Assembly: GCA_017552845.1 (NCBI GenBank)
Contig: JAFZOE010000252.1
Coordinates: 1 to 6,010 of the forward strand
From: Clostridia bacterium
GTDB taxonomy: Bacteria > Bacillota > Clostridia > Oscillospirales > Acutalibacteraceae
Direction of reading: 5' to 3'
Length of the DNA stretch: 6,010 bases
Shown here piece after piece: positions 5,743 to 6,010 of the stretch. A program made the position numbers and the translations under genes. Position 1 is the stretch's first letter; each line of letters starts with the position of its first letter. A model generated the notes under the pieces. It made no database searches, was not told where the DNA came from, and saw only the letters and a program-made list of their open reading frames with translations.

Positions 5743-6010
5743 ATGGCTTTATTTGAAAACTATGAAGGACGTATGCCTCAGCTGCAGCCTGTTCTTGACA
5801 AGTACGGCTTCAATAGCTTTGAGGATGTTAAGGCTTATACCAACGGCAAAGGCGTGGATGCCTACAGTATCGTAGAGAGCACACAGCCTATCTGCTTTGA
5901 AAATGTTAAATGGGCGTATGAACTCGGCGCAGCGATCGCCATGAAGGAAAATGCAAAGAGCGCAGCAGAAGCCGCTAAATGGATCGGCGTAGGCCTCCAG
6001 GCTTTCTGCA
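5743..6010 (+). CDS. GGGtGRT family protein, N-terminal part (runs off the window)
   Basis: The visible 89 residues begin MALFENYEGRMPQLQPVLDKYG and contain AYSIVESTQPICFENVKWAYELGAAIA, followed by AAKWIGVGLQAFC. This matches the start of GGGtGRT proteins, a family of about 330 residues named for a glycine-rich GGGtGRT motif in its C-terminal half, which lies outside this window. The function is not established. It nearly always follows the IscU-like gene, as here, where 15 bases separate stop and start, so the two are co-transcribed and probably cooperate. The conserved C51 in the QPICFEN segment and the cysteine at the edge (C89) are of interest given the Fe-S-like partner. No signal peptide or membrane helix is visible. 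Identification rests on memory of the family and on gene order, with only about a quarter of the protein visible. Confidence 0.8.
   Translation, partial: MALFENYEGRMPQLQPVLDKYGFNSFEDVKAYTNGKGVDAYSIVESTQPICFENVKWAYELGAAIAMKENAKSAAEAAKWIGVGLQAFC

Overview
The window looks like chromosomal DNA from an anaerobic Bacillota of the class Clostridia, probably a gut or rumen member related to Oscillospirales. The grounds are strong AGGAGG-type ribosome binding sites, AT-rich extended -10 promoters, short hairpin terminators, and a pair of genes (IscU-like scaffold plus GGGtGRT protein) that I know mainly from anaerobic Firmicutes. The taxonomic placement is inference. I see no tRNA, rRNA, CRISPR array, insertion sequence or phage gene.

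Layout. At 1-664 is the 3' two thirds or less of a class III PLP-dependent aminotransferase resembling glutamate-1-semialdehyde aminomutase. After a hairpin terminator comes a soluble family 2 glycosyltransferase (734-1474). A well-formed promoter (1479-1507) then drives an iron-containing alcohol dehydrogenase (1542-2768), which is interrupted by one in-frame TAA at 2304-2306 although the frame on both sides is intact. A GC-rich hairpin separates it from an FAD-dependent dehydrogenase-like protein with a clustered-cysteine segment (2823-4199). A bidirectional terminator (4206-4231) separates that gene from a convergent histidine phosphatase on the minus strand (4215-4847). The intergenic region 4848-5025 holds two divergent promoters, one for the phosphatase and one for the last operon. 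That operon encodes an IscU/NifU-N-like protein (5026-5727) and, 15 bases later, the start of a GGGtGRT-family protein (5743 to the window end).

How the genes fit together. The first five genes do not form an obvious single pathway; they look like ordinary metabolic genes, several with their own punctuation. The only tight functional unit is the last gene pair, whose joint role is still poorly described; it is the best candidate here for under-studied biology. The broken alcohol dehydrogenase is the main anomaly: the stop separates two metal ligands (D217, H221) from the other two (H286, H300), so the truncated product could not form the usual metal site.
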